DNA of 39,442 nucleotides from Candidatus Kuenenia stuttgartensis (lineage in GTDB: Bacteria; Planctomycetota; Planctomycetia; Pirellulales; UBA1268). Of the stretch, positions 1 to 7,662 are shown in pieces. The translations under genes and the position numbers were made by a program. A model generated the notes under the pieces. The model searched no databases, had not been told where the DNA came from, and was given only the letters and a program-made list of their open reading frames with translations. Position 1 is the stretch's first letter. Each line of letters starts with the position of its first letter. The stretch is from positions 1-39,442 of the forward strand of contig CAMBFA010000013.1 of assembly GCA_945865325.1 (NCBI GenBank). The letters run 5' to 3'.

Positions 1-1268
1 CGGGCCTTGAGCTCGACCAGCGCCGTGACATGCTTCCCCGACTCCGCCGCCGCGATCAGCGCCCGCGAGATCGGTGAATCGCCGGAGGTGCGGTAGAGCG
101 TCTGCTTGATGGCGAGGACGCGGGGATCGGCGGCGGCGCGGGTGACGAACTCGACCACCGGGTCGAACGATTCATAGGGATGATGGAGGAGGATATCGTG
201 CGAGGCGATCTCGGCGAACAGGTCGTCTCCGCGGCGCAAGCCGCGCGGCATCCGCGGCGTGAGCGGCGGATCGTGGAGGAGCGGGTAGCCGGGGAGCTTG
301 TGGAGCTCCCACAGACAGGTGAGGTCGAGCGGACCCTCGATCCGGTAGACCTCGCCGTAGCTTTCGCCACGCCCGTCGTGGAGCTCCTCGTCCTCGATGA
401 TCGTCCGCGCCACCGAATCGTCGGCCGAACGCGCCGAGACCTCGATCCGCACCGCCTGCCCGCGCTGACGGGCCTTGAGCCGCTCCTCGATGAGCTTCAG
501 CATGTCGTCTGACTCCTGCTCGAGGAGCTCGAGATCGCTGTCGCGCGTGATTCGGAAGGTCGTCCAAGAGAGAACGGTGAACCCACCGAAGAGCTGCGAC
601 AAGCGGGCCGCAACGAGATCCTCGAGGAGGACGAAGCGGTGCTGGCCGGGGATGTCACAGCCGACATTCACAAACCGCGGCAGCACCTGCGGCACCTGGA
701 CAACGGCAAACAGCCGCTTGGGCCCGAGCCCCTTCACCTGTTCGAGTTGGGCGCCGATGTAGAGCCCGCGGTTGTGGTAACGCGGCGAGGGATGGGCGGG
801 ATCGACGGCCATCGGCGTGAGGATTGGCAGCGCCCGCTCGGTGAAGAACCGGTCAACACGCGTTAACTGCTGCTCGTCAAGGTCGCCGTAGCGCACAAGC
901 TTGAAGCCCTCGGCCACCATCGCCGGGGCGATACTCTCCGCGAGGCAACGGTATTGCCGGGCGACGAGATCCTGGGTGCGGTCAGCGATATGGCGGAGCT
1001 GTTCCAGCGGCCCGGTGCCGTCAGGGGCCGTGTCCTGCGGGGCGCTCTCGCCAAACGCCTGTTCGCGCACCCCCGACACGCGGACCATGAAAAACTCGTC
1101 GAGGTTCGAGCTGAAGATGGCGAGGAACTTCAGCCGTTCCATGAGCGGGTTGGCGGTATTCTCGGCCTCCTCGAGGACGCGGAGATTGAAGTCGAGCCAG
1201 CTCAACTCCCGGTTGATGAAGCAGTCGGGGGTGTCGGTGATGCCAGCCGGGTCGTCGGAGTTGGTCAT
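1..1268 (-). CDS. ppk1: Polyphosphate kinase 1 (Ppk1), N-terminal 422 residues; C-terminus off the left edge
   Basis: This gene is missing from the ORF track because it has no stop inside the window. Reading the minus strand from the ATG at 1268 gives MTNSDDPAGITDTPDCFINRELSWLDFNLRVL. The block FINRELSWLDFN followed by FSSNLDEFFMVRVSG is the N-terminal signature of polyphosphate kinase 1, which reversibly polymerises the gamma-phosphate of ATP into polyphosphate. The middle domain follows (HRFVLLEDLVAARLSQLF), and the catalytic region is just entered at the edge (LAIKQTLYRTSGDSPISRAL). The phospho-histidine of the family lies beyond the window. About 60% of a normal 690-720 residue protein is visible. 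No good Shine-Dalgarno precedes the ATG. It is divergent from the CitG-like gene. Confidence 0.93.
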   Translation of the reverse strand, partial: MTNSDDPAGITDTPDCFINRELSWLDFNLRVLEEAENTANPLMERLKFLAIFSSNLDEFFMVRVSGVREQAFGESAPQDTAPDGTGPLEQLRHIADRTQDLVARQYRCLAESIAPAMVAEGFKLVRYGDLDEQQLTRVDRFFTERALPILTPMAVDPAHPSPRYHNRGLYIGAQLEQVKGLGPKRLFAVVQVPQVLPRFVNVGCDIPGQHRFVLLEDLVAARLSQLFGGFTVLSWTTFRITRDSDLELLEQESDDMLKLIEERLKARQRGQAVRIEVSARSADDSVARTIIEDEELHDGRGESYGEVYRIEGPLDLTCLWELHKLPGYPLLHDPPLTPRMPRGLRRGDDLFAEIASHDILLHHPYESFDPVVEFVTRAAADPRVLAIKQTLYRTSGDSPISRALIAAAESGKHVTALVELKA

Positions 1269-1336
1269 GGTGGGAGGATTGCTCCGGTCTGGTGGCGTCG
1301 TCCGTTTGGAACGAAAAAAAAGTGATACACAATGAT

Positions 1337-1368
1337 CCTGTCCGCCGAAAGGGTGGCGGCGTGACAGG
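1337..1368 (+). promoter_or_regulatory. Imperfect stem-loop in the ppk1/CitG-like divergent region
   Basis: The 221-bp region between the divergent ppk1 and CitG-like genes holds an imperfect hairpin: CCTGT-CCGCC, an 8-nt loop, then GGCGG-CGTG-ACAGG. An A8 run (1314-1321) lies upstream, with a weak promoter-like pair TTGGAA-N16-CACAAT at 1306-1333. If that promoter is used, the hairpin lies in the 5' leader of the CitG-like mRNA. I do not recognise a known riboswitch. Confidence 0.3.
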
Positions 1369-1489
1369 CATGGATCCTGGCGCGAGTTTACCCACCCTGA
1401 CCAATCGCTTCCCGATCCTCGCCCCATCCTCACAAAGACCGCTGCCCCACCGGAAACGGCCCGGGGCCCTGACGCCGATACCGATTGCC

Positions 1490-2458
1490 ATGCCGCCAAA
1501 CGCCCCTCCCGATCCGTCGTCGGAGCCTCCCGGGGAGGAAGCCCTTCATTCCCGGCCGGGAACTCGGGGGTGGTGCGTCGCCGAGGCCTGTCGACTCGAG
1601 GCGACCGCCCAGAAGCCGGGGAATGTCCACCCGGGGGCATCGTTTCCCGATCTCAACCATGCTGAGTTGGTCGCCGCCGGGCGGGCGATCGCGCCGGCGA
1701 TCGAGGCCGCGCCGTCGCAGCCCCTGGGGCAAACGATCCTCGCGGCGGTGTCGGCGTCGCGCCGCGTGACGCGATCGAATGCCAATCTCGGCATCATCCT
1801 CGCCGTTGCACCGCTGGCGAGCGTGCCCGGTGCGGAGGCTGGCCGACCGTTCCGCCCCGACGCCGTCGCCGCGGTCCTTGCCCGGCTGACGCCGCGGGAT
1901 GCCGCCGACACCTGGGAGGCGATCACGCTGGCGGCCCCGGGGGGGATGGGGCGGCGCGGCCGCTGGGATCTGGCGGAAGCGGCACCGGACGATCTTCTTG
2001 CGGCGATGGCCGCGGCAGCGCCCCACGACCGGATCGCCCGGCTGTGGACCGAAGGCTGGGGGCCGCTGGAGGAGGGATTGGTCGCCGATCTTCTCACGCA
2101 ATTCGGCACGGGCCGGCCGCTCGGCGAGGGCATCGTGCGCGCCTTCCTGTTGCAGCTGGCCCGTGAGCCCGACACGCTCATCGCCCGCCGCCACGGCCCT
2201 GATGTTGCAGCGGAGGTTTCGCGCCGGGCTGCGGCGGTCGTCGGCCGACCGGGGGAATCGTGGCGGGAGGCCGCCGCGGACCTCGATCGATCGCTGCGGC
2301 ACCCCCGGCGCATCAATCCCGGCACGACGGCCGACCTGTGCGCCGCCGCGCTGTACATTCTTCTCCGTGACGGACGACTCCCGATCGGCGACATGAGGCT
2401 CCGCGAAGCCGGCTCGGCGACAGGCCACGATCGACTTTCCCACAACGCGCGCGGGTGA
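1490..2458 (+). CDS. CitG-like triphosphoribosyl-dephospho-CoA synthase family protein of the H4MPT/C1 gene set
   Basis: The protein has the CitG/MdcB family hallmarks. One is EACRLEATAQKPGNVHPGASF near residue 40, where CitG carries its conserved E..ataKPG.V pattern. The others are a central SNANLGIILAVAPLA block and the C-terminal NPGTTADLCAAALYILLRDG. CitG makes the prosthetic-group precursor of citrate or malonate lyase, but no lyase gene is present here. A CitG homologue (often called Orf7 in methylotrophs) travels with H4MPT-pathway genes, and a PTPS-like gene starts 7 nt downstream. A role in H4MPT or another cofactor's synthesis is inferred. The ORF opens at 1292, but homology begins well inside it. 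I chose the ATG at 1490 (322 aa), close to the family length, and an earlier start is possible. Confidence 0.8.
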   Translation: MPPNAPPDPSSEPPGEEALHSRPGTRGWCVAEACRLEATAQKPGNVHPGASFPDLNHAELVAAGRAIAPAIEAAPSQPLGQTILAAVSASRRVTRSNANLGIILAVAPLASVPGAEAGRPFRPDAVAAVLARLTPRDAADTWEAITLAAPGGMGRRGRWDLAEAAPDDLLAAMAAAAPHDRIARLWTEGWGPLEEGLVADLLTQFGTGRPLGEGIVRAFLLQLAREPDTLIARRHGPDVAAEVSRRAAAVVGRPGESWREAAADLDRSLRHPRRINPGTTADLCAAALYILLRDGRLPIGDMRLREAGSATGHDRLSHNARG

Positions 2459-2465
2459 ACGCAGC

Positions 2466-2969
2466 ATGGAACGCTTTTCTGTCCGGCTCCGTAAGGGGGT
2501 GCATGTTTTCTGCGCCGGGCATTTCATCACCCTCACCGACACCCTCTGCGAACCCCTTCATGGCCACAATTGGACCGTGGCGGTGGAGGTTGACGGCACC
2601 CCTGATGCCCACGGAATGGTGGTTGACTTTATCCTTCTGCGTGACACGCTCACCCGGATCATCGCCCGCCTCGACCACCGCATGCTCCTGCCGACCCGCA
2701 ATCGATTCCTGGAGGTGAGCGAAGCGATCGGGCCGGGCGGGCTTCCCGAGATGACCGTTCGCTTCCAACAACGCCGCTGGGTGTTCCCCGCCGACGAGTG
2801 CGTCCTCCTGCCGCTGGCCAATACCACCGCCGAGTGGATCGCCGCGTGGATCGGCGACGAACTGACCGCGGCCCTGACGGCGGCACCCACGCCACTTCCC
2901 GGGAAGATCGTCGTCGCCGTCGACGAGTGCGCTGGGCAGGAGGGCGTGTGGGAGTGGACGGGCCCGTGA
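2466..2969 (+). CDS. 6-pyruvoyl-tetrahydropterin synthase (PTPS/QueD) family protein
   Basis: This 167-residue protein has PTPS-family features: a first zinc-ligand histidine in FCAGHFITL, the pair of zinc histidines in LHGHNW with a cysteine four residues before it (CEPLHGH), then VDFILLRD, LDHRMLL and the late active-site region NTTAEWIAAWI with VDE. PTPS enzymes act on dihydroneopterin triphosphate in pterin, queuosine or folate synthesis. The gene begins 7 nt after the CitG-like stop, so the two are probably co-transcribed and sit beside mch. That context points to the pterin half of H4MPT rather than queuosine, and no queC/queE neighbour is seen. The substrate is inferred, not shown. It converges with the DtxR-type gene. 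Confidence 0.85.
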   Translation: MERFSVRLRKGVHVFCAGHFITLTDTLCEPLHGHNWTVAVEVDGTPDAHGMVVDFILLRDTLTRIIARLDHRMLLPTRNRFLEVSEAIGPGGLPEMTVRFQQRRWVFPADECVLLPLANTTAEWIAAWIGDELTAALTAAPTPLPGKIVVAVDECAGQEGVWEWTGP

Positions 2970-3011
2970 TCGGCGCTGAGTCGCGTCAGCCGGCGATTCG
3001 CGGCGGCCGAA

Positions 3012-3680
3012 TCATCCCTCTGCCACGACGAGCTTCGTTGCGGCCTCGGTCGAGACCGTGATGGTCTGCTCGCCGATCCTCACGCTCATCAAGCCGGCGT
3101 TGTCGGGGGGCCGTACGACCTCCCCCTCGACGCCGAGAACGAGCCCCGAGTCGGTGAGCGAGCGGAGGAATCCGGCCGACTGATCGAGGACGCGCGTCAG
3201 CCGGAACCGCCCGCCGGCCGCGCTGTCGGCCAGAACCCTCGCCGGGGGTTGCCCATCATCCGGATCGGCACCGTCGGCGGGGGGGATCGGGTCGCCGTGG
3301 GGATCGACATCGGGATGGCCGAGAAAGGCATCGATCCGATCGACGAGCAGATCGCTGACGGCGTGCTCGAGATGCTCGGCCTCGTCGTGGACCTCATCCC
3401 AACTCATGTCGAGCGTCCGCAGCAGGAACAACTCGAGGAGCCGGTGGCGACGGATGACGCGCAGCGCCAACACCCTTCCCGCCTTCGTCAGCGCCACTCC
3501 TTCATAGGGACGGTGCGTTGCCAGACGGGCCGCGTCGAGGGTCTTGAGCATGCTCGTCACCGTGCCCGGCGAGACCTCGAGCGCCGTGGCGACCTGACCG
3601 GTCGTCACCGGACTCCCCGACTGGGCGGTGGCGATGAGGTGGATCGTCTTCACATAGTTCTCGACGGTCAGGCTGGCCAC
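3012..3680 (-). CDS. DtxR/MntR-family metal-dependent transcriptional regulator
   Basis: The N-terminal winged helix reads VENYVKTIHLIATAQ...VTTGQVATALEVSPGTVTSMLKTLDAARLATHRPYEGVALTKAGRVLAL, the classic DtxR/MntR DNA-binding domain. The dimerisation and metal-binding helix follows (RHRLLELFLLRTLDMSWDEVHDEAEHLEHAVSDLLVDRID), with the conserved H/E ligands of the family (E..H..EHLEH). The C-terminal 70 residues look like an SH3/FeoA-type domain. Such proteins repress metal-uptake genes when loaded with Mn or Fe. It is divergent from mch, and a perfect palindrome in the shared region could be its operator. Whether it controls mch is unknown. The 222-residue length is usual for the family. Confidence 0.9.
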   Translation of the reverse strand: MASLTVENYVKTIHLIATAQSGSPVTTGQVATALEVSPGTVTSMLKTLDAARLATHRPYEGVALTKAGRVLALRVIRRHRLLELFLLRTLDMSWDEVHDEAEHLEHAVSDLLVDRIDAFLGHPDVDPHGDPIPPADGADPDDGQPPARVLADSAAGGRFRLTRVLDQSAGFLRSLTDSGLVLGVEGEVVRPPDNAGLMSVRIGEQTITVSTEAATKLVVAEG

Positions 3681-3801
3681 GAGCGTGTTCCCGCTGGGAG
3701 AGAGGAAGGCCCGTCACGGGCCGCGCGGACGCCATCCTGACCGCGATCGACAGCCCCGGGATTGCCCGTCGCGACGACCGGCGACATTATGTCCGCTGCG
3801 A

Positions 3802-3845
3802 CGTGCCTGCGGCTGAGAACGCAATCACGATCGTGATCAGGCACG
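3802..3845. promoter_or_regulatory. Candidate operator: 14-bp palindrome with flanking inverted repeat
   Basis: Between the divergent dtxR-type and mch starts is the perfect palindrome ATCACGATCGTGAT (3824-3837). A separate 8-bp inverted repeat, CGTGCCTG (3802-3809) and CAGGCACG (3838-3845), flanks it off-centre. A two-fold symmetric site about 50 bp before mch suits a dimeric winged-helix repressor. That DtxR itself binds here is inference. Confidence 0.45.
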
Positions 3846-3888
3846 ACGACACCGGCCAAGGAATGGCCCTTCATCGAGGGCTGATTCC

Positions 3889-4893
3889 ATGCCGACAGGA
3901 CTGAACGCACGGGCCGCCGGGATCGTTGCGGCGGGGCTCGCCGACGCCGGGCGGCTGGGGGTGGTCGATCACCGGACCGGCGCCGGGGTGCAGATTGTCG
4001 ACGCCGGGGTGAAGGCTGCCGGTGGCGACGAGGCCGGGCTGCTCCTCGCCCACGCGGCGCTGGCCGGGCTCGGCGAGGTGTGGCTGGAGGCGCGGGGCAC
4101 GCCCCCCCTCCACCGTCGCATCCACCCCGCCTCCGATCCCTGGCAGGGGCGCTGTCCCTGGCCGATCGTCGCCGTGGAGAGCCTGGCGCCGATCGCCGCC
4201 TGCCTCGCCTCGCAGTACGCCGGGTGGAAGGTGTCGGAAGGGAAATACTTCGCCATGGCGAGCGGCCCGTTGCGGGCGGCGATCGGTCGCGAGGATCTGT
4301 ATGACGACATCGGCCTTCGCGAGCGTGCCGACGTCGCGGTGGGCATCCTCGAATCATCAAAGCTTCCACCTGACGACGTCTGCCTGCGGCTGGCCACCGA
4401 GGCGGGCGTTCCCCCCGATCGCCTCCTCCTGCTCGTCGCGCGCACCGCGAGCTCCGCCGGGACGCTCCAAGTTGTCGCCCGGTCACTCGAAACCGCGCTC
4501 CACAAGCTCCACGATCTCCACTTCGACCTCTCCCGGATCCGCGCCGGCCTCGGCCGGGCGCCGTTGCCGCCGGTGCCCGCCCCGCCCGACGACCTCGAGG
4601 CGATCGGGCGCACCAACGACGCCATCCTTTATGGTGGCCAGGTGGTGCTTGAGGTGACCGGGCCCGACGCCGGCCTCGACGATGTTGCCGGCGCGATGGT
4701 TAGCGGGGCATCGGCCTCGCATGGCCGACCGTTCCGAGACTTGTTCGAGGCGGCGGGCTACGACTTCTACAAGCTCGATCCCGCCCTCTTCGCGCCGGCC
4801 GTCGTCGAACTGGTCAACCTCGACACCGGCGTCCGCCACCGGGCTGGCTCGATCATGGCGGATGTGGTGCGGACGTCGTTCGGCGGGGCGTGA
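3889..4893 (+). CDS. mch: Methenyltetrahydromethanopterin cyclohydrolase
   Basis: Mch hydrolyses 5,10-methenyl-H4MPT to 5-formyl-H4MPT in the cytoplasm, in the middle of the H4MPT formaldehyde-oxidation route. The 334-residue sequence matches the family end to end. It has an N-terminal LNARAAGIVAAGLADAGRLGV, then PWPIVAVESLAPIAACLASQYAGWKV, the active-site region YFAMASGPLRA, a GRTNDAILYGG block (residues 240-250), and the C-terminal SHGRPFRDLFEAAGYDFYKLDPALFAPA. The length is close to other bacterial Mch (about 320-340). A GAGG stretch sits upstream of the ATG. The RimK-like ATP-grasp gene follows after 16 nt, as expected from C1 gene clusters where orf17-type genes lie next to mch. Confidence 0.95.
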   Translation: MPTGLNARAAGIVAAGLADAGRLGVVDHRTGAGVQIVDAGVKAAGGDEAGLLLAHAALAGLGEVWLEARGTPPLHRRIHPASDPWQGRCPWPIVAVESLAPIAACLASQYAGWKVSEGKYFAMASGPLRAAIGREDLYDDIGLRERADVAVGILESSKLPPDDVCLRLATEAGVPPDRLLLLVARTASSAGTLQVVARSLETALHKLHDLHFDLSRIRAGLGRAPLPPVPAPPDDLEAIGRTNDAILYGGQVVLEVTGPDAGLDDVAGAMVSGASASHGRPFRDLFEAAGYDFYKLDPALFAPAVVELVNLDTGVRHRAGSIMADVVRTSFGGA

Positions 4894-4909
4894 GCCGGAG
4901 GCCGATGGA

Positions 4910-5848
4910 ATGCGACTGGTGGTGATCGGTTCCCCGGGGGCCTGGCATGTCGGGCGGATCCGCGCGGTGGCGCTGGCGCGCGGCCACGATGTCTCGGTGG
5001 TGGAATGGCGTCAACTCGGGGCGTTCGTCGCGAGGGCTGGGGCGGGAGCGGAGCGGGCGACGTCGCTCCCCGAGCCATGCCGGACGGACATCTTCCTTCC
5101 CGACACGATCGACGCCGCCGACGCCGTCATCGTCCGCGGGATGCCAGCCGGCCGGCTCGAGGAGGTGATTCTGCGGATGGATCTCCTCGGCCGGCTCGCC
5201 GAGCGCGGCACGCCGGTGATCAACAGCCCCCGGGCCCTCGAGACGGCGATCGATAAATACCTCTCCCTGGCCCGGCTCGCGGCGGCCGGGATCCGGGTTC
5301 CGCGGACGATCGTGGCCCAAGACCCAGATGGCATCCGCCGCGCCTGGGAGACACTCGGCGGCGACGCCGTCGTGAAGCCACTGTTTGGGTCGTGCGGACG
5401 GGGGATCGAACGGATCGACTCCGAGGCGCTTCTCCGCCCGCTCCTGACCGCCGCCGCCGAAGCCCCGGAAGGGGCGGCCACCTACCTCCAGGAATACATT
5501 CCGCACGCCGGCTGGGACGCACGGATCCTGCTGGTCGGGGAGGAGGTGTTCTCGATCCGGCGCCGGTCGGCGACCGACTGGCGGACGAACCTCGCGCGGG
5601 GCGGGATCGGAGAGCCCTTCGAGCCCCCCCCGGGCTGGGTCGATCTCGCCCGCCGGACCTCGGCCCTTCTGGGGGTGGAGGTGGCCGGGGTCGATCTCGT
5701 TCCGGACGCCGGCGGGGATCCCCTCGTGCTCGAGGTGAACGCCGTCCCGGGATGGCGGGGACTTGCCTCGGTCACCGGCCTCGACCCGACCCCGGCCGTC
5801 GTCCGGTGGGCCGAGCGCAGAGCCCATCGCCATGCCCCACCGGCCTGA
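4910..5848 (+). CDS. RimK-like ATP-grasp ligase of the H4MPT gene set (Orf17-type)
   Basis: This 312-residue protein has a pre-ATP-grasp Rossmann start (MRLVVIGSPGAWHVGRI). The ATP-grasp nucleotide lysine is in DAVVKPLFGSCGRGIERI, the second lysine-equivalent/E region is YLQEYIPHAGWDARILLVGEEVFSI, and the Mg-binding end is VLEVNAVPGWRGLASV. RimK-type enzymes add glutamate to proteins or cofactors. Homologues beside mch are found in methylotroph and planctomycete C1 clusters and are thought to act in H4MPT side-chain assembly. That assignment here is by context. The ORF opens at 4682, but the upstream part overlaps mch. The ATG at 4910 follows GGAGG by about 8 nt and begins the homologous region, so I chose it. 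Confidence 0.85.
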   Translation: MRLVVIGSPGAWHVGRIRAVALARGHDVSVVEWRQLGAFVARAGAGAERATSLPEPCRTDIFLPDTIDAADAVIVRGMPAGRLEEVILRMDLLGRLAERGTPVINSPRALETAIDKYLSLARLAAAGIRVPRTIVAQDPDGIRRAWETLGGDAVVKPLFGSCGRGIERIDSEALLRPLLTAAAEAPEGAATYLQEYIPHAGWDARILLVGEEVFSIRRRSATDWRTNLARGGIGEPFEPPPGWVDLARRTSALLGVEVAGVDLVPDAGGDPLVLEVNAVPGWRGLASVTGLDPTPAVVRWAERRAHRHAPPA

Positions 5849-5955
5849 AGGCTGGACTTGAGCCCCTTTTCCTCGGCCTCACAACCAGGACAGTTGGGAA
5901 ATGCGACTCAGGCGAGCTGCCTCTTTTTGTGGCATCTCATCCACTGCCTCTCCGA

Positions 5956-5971
5956 TGCGCAGCGCTGCGCA
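5956..5971. repeat. Perfect 16-bp palindrome in the gap before the RHH gene
   Basis: TGCGCAGCGCTGCGCA equals its own reverse complement. It lies in the 272-bp gap between the RimK-like gene and the ribbon-helix-helix gene, about 150 bp before the latter. The rest of the gap shows no convincing gene or RNA. It could be an operator or chance in GC-rich DNA. Confidence 0.4.
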
Positions 5972-6120
5972 GAAATGTCTCGGCCTCGGCCCATTTGGCG
6001 CAAGTCGTTTCCCTGCTGTCACTTGCTGCTGCGACTTGACCGCAGCGCCAGCATGACGTCACCGGTTGGCCCACGGAGGGCCCAGCCGGCCCGTCCGCGC
6101 GTTCCGCAGGGTCACCGAAC

Positions 6121-6576
6121 ATGGCAAGCAGGTCCGAAGCCCAGTCCACCGTCCCAGAGTCCATCGATCCCCAGGCGACTTCCGTTCTCCAGGTTGCCGA
6201 GCGGCTGCACGCCATGGGACCAGACTGGGTCGTCTTCTTCCGCGAGGTGCTGGGGGTCGAGGGGATCGTGCGCCGCTCCTTCCCCAGCGCCACGTCCCTC
6301 TCCCACTTCGAGTGCTCGCCGCACTACGCCCGGATCCGGGAGATGCTCGACGACCTCCGCAACCGGCAGCGCGAGCGCCCCACCAGCCGGGAGGCCCAGC
6401 GGGTGGTGACGGTGCGGATGCCCCGCTCCCTCCATGAATCGCTCAAGGCGGAGGCGGACGACATGCGCGTCAGCATCAACACCCTCTGCATCTCCAAACT
6501 GCTCAAGATCCTCGACGAGGACGATCGGAAGGACCTGGCGCCCGACCGGGGCGCCTCGGAAGAGATGGCCGGCTGA
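6121..6576 (+). CDS. Ribbon-helix-helix (HicB/Arc-like) DNA-binding protein, hypothetical
   Basis: A 151-residue protein. The N-terminal half (TSVLQVAERLHAMGPDWVVFFREVLGVEGIVRRSF) is a short alpha-helical region I do not recognise. It has a planctomycete feel, and similar segments occur in small hypothetical proteins of that phylum. The C-terminal part, VVTVRMPRSLHESLKAEADDMRVSINTLCISKLLKIL (about residues 93-130), is a clear ribbon-helix-helix fold: a beta strand followed by two helices with the S.N.L motif, as in HicB C-terminal and Arc-like antitoxins. No toxin gene is adjacent, so a transcriptional regulator is as likely as an antitoxin. Its 3' end converges with the 3' end of rnpB, 27 bp away. 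Confidence 0.75.
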   Translation: MASRSEAQSTVPESIDPQATSVLQVAERLHAMGPDWVVFFREVLGVEGIVRRSFPSATSLSHFECSPHYARIREMLDDLRNRQRERPTSREAQRVVTVRMPRSLHESLKAEADDMRVSINTLCISKLLKILDEDDRKDLAPDRGASEEMAG

Positions 6577-6603
6577 TGGCCGGCCGGCGGGGAGCGGGGC
6601 CGG

Positions 6604-7053
6604 GGAGAGGGACGGGGCGGACCTGTAAGCCGGGTTTTGTTCCGCACCGCCGGAGGCGGCGCGGTGATGACCATTTCTCTAGGACGCCGGTTACCCGGCG
6701 CCTCTGGCAGCCGACCCGGGGGTGGGACGGAACGGGCCGTTCCGTGGCGACCTTGCGGCCGACTCCCCCCTGCTTGGCCTTGCTCCCGATGGGGTTTACC
6801 GAGCCGGACCGGTCACCCGGTCCGCTGGTGAGCTCTTACCTCACCGTTTCACCCTTACCGGCGAGTTTCCCCGCCGGCGGTCTGTTTTCTGTGGCACTTT
6901 CCCTGACCTCACGGCCGGTGGGCGTTACCCACCATCGCACCCTGCGGAGCCCGGACTTTCCTCCCGTCGGGGCGTTCCCATGCGGCAACCCTTCCGAGCG
7001 CCACGTGGACTCTCCCGACCGGCGGCCATCCGTTCCGCCCCGTTCCCTCTCCC
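6604..7053 (-). ncRNA. rnpB: RNase P RNA (bacterial type A)
   Basis: The reverse complement carries the universal landmarks in order. They are GAGAGTCCACG and GGAAAGTCCGGGCTCC near the 5' side, GCAGGGTGCGATGGTGGGTAACGCC, AGGGAAAGTGCCACAGAAAACAGACCG, GGTAAGGGTGAAACGGTGAGGTAAGAGCTCACCAG, and the 3' end ACAAAACCCGGCTTACAGGTCC. The ends pair as a long P1 helix: GGAGAGGGA-A-CGGGGCGGA at the 5' end with TCCGCCCCGTCCCTCTCC at the 3' end, with one bulged A. The boundaries are set from that helix. It is the catalytic RNA of tRNA 5' maturation. The ORFs listed over this stretch on both strands are spurious. It is divergent from the FHA operon. Confidence 0.95.
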
Positions 7054-7098
7054 GGGACCCGTCCCCCAACCATACCACCCCGGAGGGTCGGAGACTTT

Positions 7099-7127
7099 TT
7101 GACCATCCGTCCGGAGGGGCGTAGATT
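7099..7127 (+). promoter_or_regulatory. Sigma70-type promoter for FHA-rsgA-hflX
   Basis: TTGACC, 17 nt, TAGATT. The elements are correctly spaced and lie 63-91 nt upstream of the FHA start, in the region shared with divergent rnpB. Confidence 0.55.
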
Positions 7128-7189
7128 TTGGAGTCGTCGGCCCGCCCTGCGGCGCGAACCACCGCCGAAGAAGGAACGTATCCAGACCC

Positions 7190-7654
7190 ATGTACGGCGA
7201 ACTGATCCCCCAAGGGGGCGGAGATCCGATTCCGTTGTTCAAGCCGGTCCTCGTCGTGGGGCGGCGTGAAAGCGCGGACATCGTCCTCCGTTTCCCGAAC
7301 GTGTCCGGATCCCATTGCGAGCTGACGCTCGTCGATGGCTATTGGTTCATCAAGGATCTCGCCAGCAGCAACGGCACGAAGGTCAACGGGGTGCGCGTCA
7401 GCGAGAAGCGGCTCGATCCGGGCGACAAGCTCACCGTGGCCCGCCACCACTTCGAAATCGCCTACGAGCCCTCGAAGAATGGCGCCGTGGCGGCGCCGGC
7501 AGACAGTGTCCCGGTGAATCTCTGGGGGAAGAGCCTCCTGGAGAGCGCGGGGCTCGAAACGCGCCGCAGCGCGCCCACCTTCTCCTCGGCCCCCGGGCCC
7601 GCCGCCCGCCGCCCCGACCCGCCCTCCGCGGGGAAGCGTGGGGATCGCCCCTGA
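7190..7654 (+). CDS. FHA-domain protein
   Basis: A forkhead-associated domain fills residues about 5-90: GGDPIPLFKPVLVVGRRESADIVL, then VSGSHCELTLVDGYWFIKDLASSNGTKVNGVRV. It has the FHA hallmarks: the GR pair, the S..H that contacts phosphothreonine, and the SSNGT.VNG loop. FHA domains bind phosphothreonine peptides, so this is probably a signalling adaptor partnered with a Ser/Thr kinase, which planctomycetes have in number. No kinase is in the window. The C-terminal 60 residues are low-complexity, rich in Pro, Ala and Arg. It is 154 aa, cytoplasmic, with no signal or membrane segment. rsgA starts 8 nt after its stop, so the two are likely one transcript. Confidence 0.9.
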   Translation: MYGELIPQGGGDPIPLFKPVLVVGRRESADIVLRFPNVSGSHCELTLVDGYWFIKDLASSNGTKVNGVRVSEKRLDPGDKLTVARHHFEIAYEPSKNGAVAAPADSVPVNLWGKSLLESAGLETRRSAPTFSSAPGPAARRPDPPSAGKRGDRP

Positions 7655-7662
7655 TCGGCTGC

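Noticed and set aside
6576-7124. Several ORFs on both strands at 6576-7450
   Set aside because: They fall over the RNase P RNA, whose conserved helices and motifs explain the sequence.
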